Shown: positions 58,821 through 64,000 of the stretch, piece after piece | Numbering within the stretch: the stretch's first letter is position 1 | Layout: each line of letters begins with the position of its first letter | Source: Neurospora crassa OR74A | Lineage: Eukaryota; Ascomycota; Sordariomycetes; Sordariales; Sordariaceae | Direction: 5' to 3' | Assembly (NCBI RefSeq): GCF_000182925.2 | Contig: NC_026503.1 | Location: 1,798,001-1,862,000 of the forward strand | Length of the DNA stretch: 64,000 nucleotides | Made by a program: the position numbers and the translations under genes | Notes under the pieces: model-generated | Databases searched by the model: none | Told to the model about the DNA's origin: nothing | What the model saw: the letters and a program-made list of their open reading frames with translations, nothing else

Positions 58821-59944
58821 TGACTTACATTTTTTCCCCCCTTTTCTCCAGTTTTGTCATCCTTGTTTGCGGAGGATTCTGTTCATTTCCTTTTTGGTCT
58901 CTGTGGCGGGTTTTTTTGCTTCTCTTTATATCTACTTTTTTTTCTCTTTTGGGTTCGTTGATGGCCGGGAGATGGAGATTTGACGTGGTGGGTTGGGTCT
59001 CATGGGTATATCCGGTCAGTAGTATAGATTTCGTTGTCAGCAGGTTCATGCTTGACTTTGAGGGTGAGTTGTAGCTATGTAAGATTTTTGCTAGGAGCCG
59101 ATATCATTCTTTCCATTCACTGGATAGAACGATATGAGTCTACGGAAAGACTTTCACATAGCACCTTATAACATGGCGGTAGACGAAAGAAGTTGGCATC
59201 GCGTAAAGGTAACTTTTTTTGCATTGAGGTGGCGGTGATGGGTAAATGTAAAATGTACCCAGCTCATCCTATCCATCCAGCTCGTAAACGTACAACATAA
59301 CCAACAACACCATGGGTATCTATCCCTTCTTCATCCTGCAACTTTTGCCTGCATAATCACCTACAATCAGACATCCACCCCGCACCTCCCGTCCCCTTTT
59401 CCACAATTGCCCTTGCCCCATTATGTCAAAGTCGAAAAAGGGTATTCATGTACTTTGCGAAGCGCATAAAAAATAAACTCCGCCCCATCGTATGTAGCCC
59501 ATATAGAAACAGAAAGAGAGAAAATGCTAATGATGATATTGAGAGATATCCGTCCGCGAGGAAAGAAGATTTCGTCATCAAGTCGCTGAAAGGCGTTGTG
59601 ATATGTGTGTCTTCATCGGCGTTCGAGATATCGAGAGAGATCTATAAGCTTTTTGATTGACCGAGACGCGTGCGTTGGTGTAAAAGAGAGAAAAACAGTG
59701 TTGAAGAAACCGTTTCAGGCGTGCCACAAAATTATCGTCAATACTTAGTTAATGATGATGATATGTCGTCGTGTAATTCGTCAAAGATCTCCCGCCGATT
59801 CCGGGAAAAAAGTGTGTTTTCCCAAAATCCAAAAGATCGTGTCTATAGTTATCGAGACAGAAAAAGAAGAAAGTCGCTGAAAAATGGGAACGGGCGAGTG
59901 TCGACGGGCATTGAACCTGATGAAAGAACATTCCATCATGTCGT
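58821..59944. other. Intergenic region between the tRNA and the serine-rich gene
   Basis: The region is T- and A-rich. The distal part (about 59.45-59.94 kb) is probably the 3' untranslated region of the minus-strand serine-rich gene. No other gene was recognised. Confidence 0.55.
58830..58835 (+). terminator. RNA polymerase III terminator (T6)
   Basis: A run of six T starts ten bases after the tRNA 3' end, followed by C-rich DNA and a second T-run. Confidence 0.8.
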
Positions 59945-62900
59945 TCAGTCCGTCCAGCCTTGTTGGGAGCCGATGACGGCGAGAGCGATGACGGCGCCAA
60001 TGATTATTACTCCGACAAAGGACATACCAGTGTTGAGTCTTCGCCACCAACGCGCGCTGAGATATCTCGCTTCCTCCATAGGGCTGATGGGGTTAATTGA
60101 AGTTCTGAATCCGAGCCTCGACTTTGAGCGGTCAAAGGGGTCTTCAGGGGTGTGGGTGCCCTTTTCAAGCATCTCGCTTTTCGGGTTAGGGGGCAACGGG
60201 AGAAAGGCAGCAACCATCCATGCTAATATACAACACATCTGGTTAGCAAATGGTGAAAAACAAAAAGATCCCATTATGAGGCAGCTTACCGAAAGGCATG
60301 ATGAACCCAAGAGCAAAGAGCACAATCTGGATGTTACGCTTGCCAGTGACGCCGCTATCAGCAGACCAGCTTGTGGTGGGAGGATCCCAGACATCGAAAC
60401 GGCTGTGGCGGCGGTCCTGTCGAAGGTGTGGGGACCAGATGCTGGAAGTCTTTTCCCTGAGTGTGCGGAAAACATCATAGTCTGTTGGTGCAGGTTGGAT
60501 CTCCATGGAGCCATCCGAGTTGCGTTGGCCTTCTCTCGCGCGCTTGCGGGGGCTAAAAAGTTCCATAGGGAAGTTGTCCGAGTTTGGCGATGCACTGTGT
60601 CCAATAGCAGAGCTCGGGCGGCTGTCACCAGCGTCTGACGCGGACGAGGACAGCAGACCGGCCCAGCGGTGTTCGCCAGATCCATAGTAGACCCTTGCCC
60701 AAGCAGGAATGGAGTTCGTGAAGCTGTTGGCTCGAGACGGGCGCGAGCGGTGGCTATGGCTCGAATGAAGATTACGGCTCCCGCTCGAGGTGCTGCTGCT
60801 ATGCTGGAGAAACGAGGACAAGCCTGATCTTGAAGGGTGAGAATGCAGATCTGCAATTCCATCACCGTGCTCATCTTGGTCACGAACCATGCGAATCGGC
60901 AGGGAACCACCTCGAGAATGGGCAGCCTGGGGCCTGGCGACACTGTCACTTCCGGCACTTTCAGGAGGTGCTGCGAGGGACGACGAAATACTCTGCATCT
61001 GACGGCTGTGCGTGGAACCACCCCACCCGCCAGTGCTGTTGCGGTAACGGTGCTGGCTGCCCATGACCGAGTGGGACACAGGGCGTGAAGAGCCTGGCTC
61101 GCTGCCGTATTCGTCTTCGGACATAACCGTAGACAACTGTGAGCTCCATCGATCTGGTGGTGACTGGGTCATCGGCGGTGGACGGTGGATGATGACAGTT
61201 TCTTGACCGGAGGAGGAGCCGGCCGATGACCCGGATGGGGATGGTACCGACCATGAAGTTTGCTCCCTGGAGGACGTCGGGAAGCGGAAAAGGACCGGAG
61301 GCGTGAGTATGGCCGGAAGAGGCGGTACTGGTGGGGCTCCGACCGAGGAAACGCTTTGAAAGGAGGTGGAGCGGGCTCGAAGGTTCTCACGCGATCGCTG
61401 CTTGTAATATCCAAACTTTTCCTGGGACCTCTTCTTGGCTGGTCTGAGCGGTGGGACGCGGAGACTTTCTTGTGAATAACGGCCACCGGTGGCTACAGAA
61501 GACGGCGTCGAGCGGGAGTGTACGACAAAGTTCTCGTTGCTCTCTGAGCTTCCGGGTGGGCTAGCAGAAGGTGGAGCAGTCGGCGAGGAAGCACCGATAA
61601 CTTGCCAGTTAGCCGGGCCTGATGGAACGCGGGAAGTCCCCGATGGAAGGCGGGAGACTTCGCTTTGCGCTTCCCAAATCGACCGAACGGAAGGAGATGC
61701 AGCGACCGGCGAATCCCCGACAACTCTCCAGTTTGATTGAGCGAGGGAAGATGCACCTGGCGATACGGGCGAAGAGGTAGCTAGAACTTCCCAGTTGCCG
61801 TGGGTAGAGGATGGAGCGCGCGATGAAGCCCCCGGGCTGCCAAGAACTTCCCAGTTGGTTGCTTCGTTCTGAGGAGAGATGGGTAGGCTATCGGAGGATT
61901 GGGGTACTGAGGTGTGAATGCCGTAAACCTTGTAGTTGGTCTTGTCAGATGCGATAGTAAGACCAGAGACACCAGAGATACCAGATGTAAATGAAGGCTT
62001 TGGCGCGATAACCCTCGAGGTAGTCGGGGTCAAGTTGTTATCGCTACGCGATTCGTTGGATGCTACTTCTTGTAACGGAGCAAGGGGCGGGTCGATCGCA
62101 GGTGAGTACTCGTGCGTGAGATCTGCAGTATGGGTAACTCTACGTAGACCACCGACCATGCGGTTGCCAGAAGACGTTGAAGCCAAGGGCACAGAACCTT
62201 GTATTAGTTGGGTGGTAGACGAATCAGGAGATTGGACGAAAGATGCGGCAAGATCAGATGGAGCAGGTTCCCGGGCGGTAAGTGTGTTACCCGAGAAGGG
62301 GGTGCCGACGGTAAAGGGGGTATCGATGCTGAGAGACGTGCTGGTACGGTCGTCACTCCATACGTCGACCGACGGGCGAAACGAGGACGTGGCTGTGGAT
62401 GAGGAAGGGATGACGGGGGCCTTGACGACGTCGGTAGGGTCCTCGTCGGTGGTGACGATTCTGAAAGTCTTGTCTGGGTTAAGGGCAATGACCTTGCGCT
62501 GTCTGGAGTAGGACCGCGGGCGAACTGTGGGTGCAGGCGAGGCTGAATCGCGACGGCCGCGACGGACATCCTGGGTGACAATGTTTGATGCAGACTGGGT
62601 TGCGGCAGCAGCGTTGAATCGGGCAATGCTTCTTGAAACATCGGACAGCCTCCTGGGCAAAGGGGTCGGGCTGGCTGAATCTCGAACAACGGAGACGGTG
62701 GAATGGCCAGAAAGGCGCAATCCTGAAACTCCTTCATCCTGGCCTTTTGCCAACAACGACAGGGTCGACGTCGTAGCCGAGGACAATGCGGAACCCAAGC
62801 TGCTGGTGGCCGTCTCGCTGACGGCATAACCCTCAACTGCTACCTCCTTCGAATCGGGACCTTCTGTGTGCTGACGTTCCTCGCGCTCCTCGTCCGAAGC

Positions 62901-63173
62901 CTCCTCGACCAATGCAATGGTCGGGCGTCCGAGGCGGTCATCGCTGGAATTGCCCGAGCGGCGCCCGTCCGCGCTCGAGTTGGAGTGGTAGACGGATGAC
63001 GTCTGGCTGTCTCGGCGATCATCGTCGTCGGCAAGTCGGGGCGGCGTGTAGGGGACAACGCGGATGCCGGTTGCAGCGGTGCTAGTGGTGTTTGTAGTTG
63101 TCTGCGAATGCGATCGTTGGTGTTGATGGTGCATCGGTGTTGATGGGCCATGCCGGCTGGGTGGCGCCGACAT
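59945..63173 (-). CDS. Serine-rich protein with two C-terminal membrane segments, function unknown
   Basis: Two exons fit: 63173-60290 and 60222-59945, joined in phase 1 over a 67-nt intron (GTAAGC..CTAAC..TATTAG), giving about 1053 residues. The junction falls inside a hydrophobic helix and makes IQIVLFALGFIMPFAWMVAA continuous, which supports the splice. A second hydrophobic helix near the end (about 1030-1048, VGVIIIGAVIALAVIG) is followed by only a few residues, so both termini probably face the cytosol. The first 900 residues are disordered and rich in Ser, Pro, Thr and Arg. They contain spaced repeats of NWEVLGS/NWEVLAT/NWRVVGD/NWQVIGA type around 430-560 and many SP/RRxS-like phosphorylation sites. 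No enzyme domain was recognised. It resembles the 'serine-rich protein' group of Sordariomycetes. Confidence 0.82.
61590..61870 (-). repeat. Degenerate internal repeat coding NWEV/NWRV units in the serine-rich gene
   Basis: Units built around Asn-Trp-(Glu/Arg/Gln)-Val-(Leu/Val/Ile), each followed by a Ser/Pro/Ala-rich spacer, recur at least four times here, with a possible diverged SIWEAQSE copy. They have diverged in DNA, so this is an old protein repeat rather than recent slippage. Confidence 0.7.
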
Positions 63174-64000
63174 GGCTCTCTCCTGACTTCTGATACACCC
63201 GGTGCTCGAGGCCGGGATCCAGGCGATCCTGTGAATCCACTTTCTACGTCAAAACTGGTGCGATCAGGACAATTCCATGTGCGATTCATGCGGAATCAGC
63301 CTTGTTGACGTTTAGAAGCAGTGGGGCTGTCTGGCTGATGTAAAACACAAGAGGGCCACAGAACAGAAGAGATGTATAAAGAGGCGCGATGCTGCTGTTC
63401 CTGTCAACCAATGGACTGAAGAACCTTGTCGTTGTTGTCGTCGTCGGTAGTGGGATGACACTGGAGGGTGGCGGCGGTGAGACTGTGTAGTATGGTGGTA
63501 CTAGCAGCTTTGGGCAGGTAAGTAGGTAGGTAGGTGGGTATGTTGTTGTGGTGGTGTGGTGGTGATGGCGATGGTTGAGGCAATAATATAAAACATTAAC
63601 AGTAAAGCCAGATGACGATCGATAGCGTATCCAAAGAGTGACCGGTAGCGTGGGTAACCGAGAGAGCGAGTATGGCTTTTGGTAAAGAATGACAAGAAGG
63701 GGAATTCCCTTGAAAGAGAGTGGAAAAAGGATGCAGATATCAGACAGCCATGAGGGTGTGTGTTGGTGGTGCCCGTGGTGTTGGTGTGCAGCACCTCCTT
63801 GCTGGATGGATGCTTAGTAGATGACGACAGGAGGAGTCCCGTCTTGGGTCGAGACGGGGACAGGTCGGGTCGCTGGCGCCAAAGACCAACAACGTGGTGC
63901 AGCAGGTGGGCTAGAGGGATGGTATGGTAGTGCCGTATGTACGTGTGGAGGTGGAGGTAAGGTAGTGAGTGTGTATACAGACTGGACAAGTGGAGGATGG
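63174..64000. other. Upstream region of the serine-rich gene, to the right edge
   Basis: It contains the promoter and leader of the minus-strand serine-rich gene: GT/TGG-rich simple sequence, and a GGTAAGTAGGTAGGTAGGT motif at about 63517-63535. A 162-codon minus-strand frame at 63989-63501 is low-complexity His/Ser/Thr-rich and not gene-like. Nothing else is supported. Confidence 0.55.

Noticed and set aside
1-64000. CRISPR arrays, prokaryotic operons, retroelements with LTRs, biosynthetic gene cluster
   Set aside because: None was seen. The gene set, introns and composition are those of an ordinary fungal chromosome arm, and the only mobile element recognised is the pogo-type DNA transposon.

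Overview
The window looks like nuclear chromosomal DNA of a filamentous ascomycete, most likely Neurospora (Sordariaceae). Three things point there. The genes have short 50-90 nt GT-AG introns with CTAAC/CTGAC branch sites. The proteins match N. crassa genes I recognise (the NRC-1 MAPKKK, a 415-residue Mmm1). One transposon carries the C-to-T scarring typical of repeat-induced point mutation (RIP). The species within the genus cannot be told from the sequence alone. No prokaryotic, organellar, CRISPR or secondary-metabolite cluster signal was seen.

Layout. A minus-strand open frame runs off the left edge (1-510, weak). A long gene-poor stretch follows, acting as upstream region and leader of nrc-1 (7201-10013, +), the Ste11-type MAPKKK of the cell-fusion/pheromone pathway. 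nrc-1 converges on vps18 (14872-11756, -), a HOPS/CORVET RING protein with a hidden last exon. At 16714-18904 lies a dead 2.19-kb Fot1/pogo DNA transposon with 95-bp terminal inverted repeats, a TA duplication and an AT-rich interior. Next come a GPI-anchored wall protein (20401-19664, -), a C2H2 zinc-finger regulator (25507-27936, +), adenylosuccinate lyase (31004-29162, -), a faint RTA1-like relic (33.2-34.35 kb), a two-CBM18 chitin deacetylase (34356-36552, +), 5-aminolevulinate synthase (39271-37317, -) and a large SNF2-family ATPase (46926-40943, -).

The right third is denser: glutathione synthetase (49196-50862, +), Vps45 (52952-51115, -), divergent from it the ERMES subunit Mmm1 (53552-54886, +), an Ale1-type MBOAT lysophospholipid acyltransferase (56169-58265, +), an intron-containing tRNA-Leu(AAG) (58711-58820, +), and a serine-rich protein with two C-terminal membrane segments (63173-59945, -).

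The genes are mostly housekeeping: vacuolar and endosomal fusion (vps18, vps45), purine, heme and glutathione synthesis, ER-mitochondria contact, phospholipid remodelling, cell wall, signalling and chromatin. They do not form one pathway, and I see no convincing new multi-gene system. The most informative observations are the RIP-inactivated transposon, several exons that simple open-frame reading misses, and a probable RTA1-like fossil gene. Splice sites were assigned by eye from GT/AG, branch sites, reading phase and protein-family continuity.
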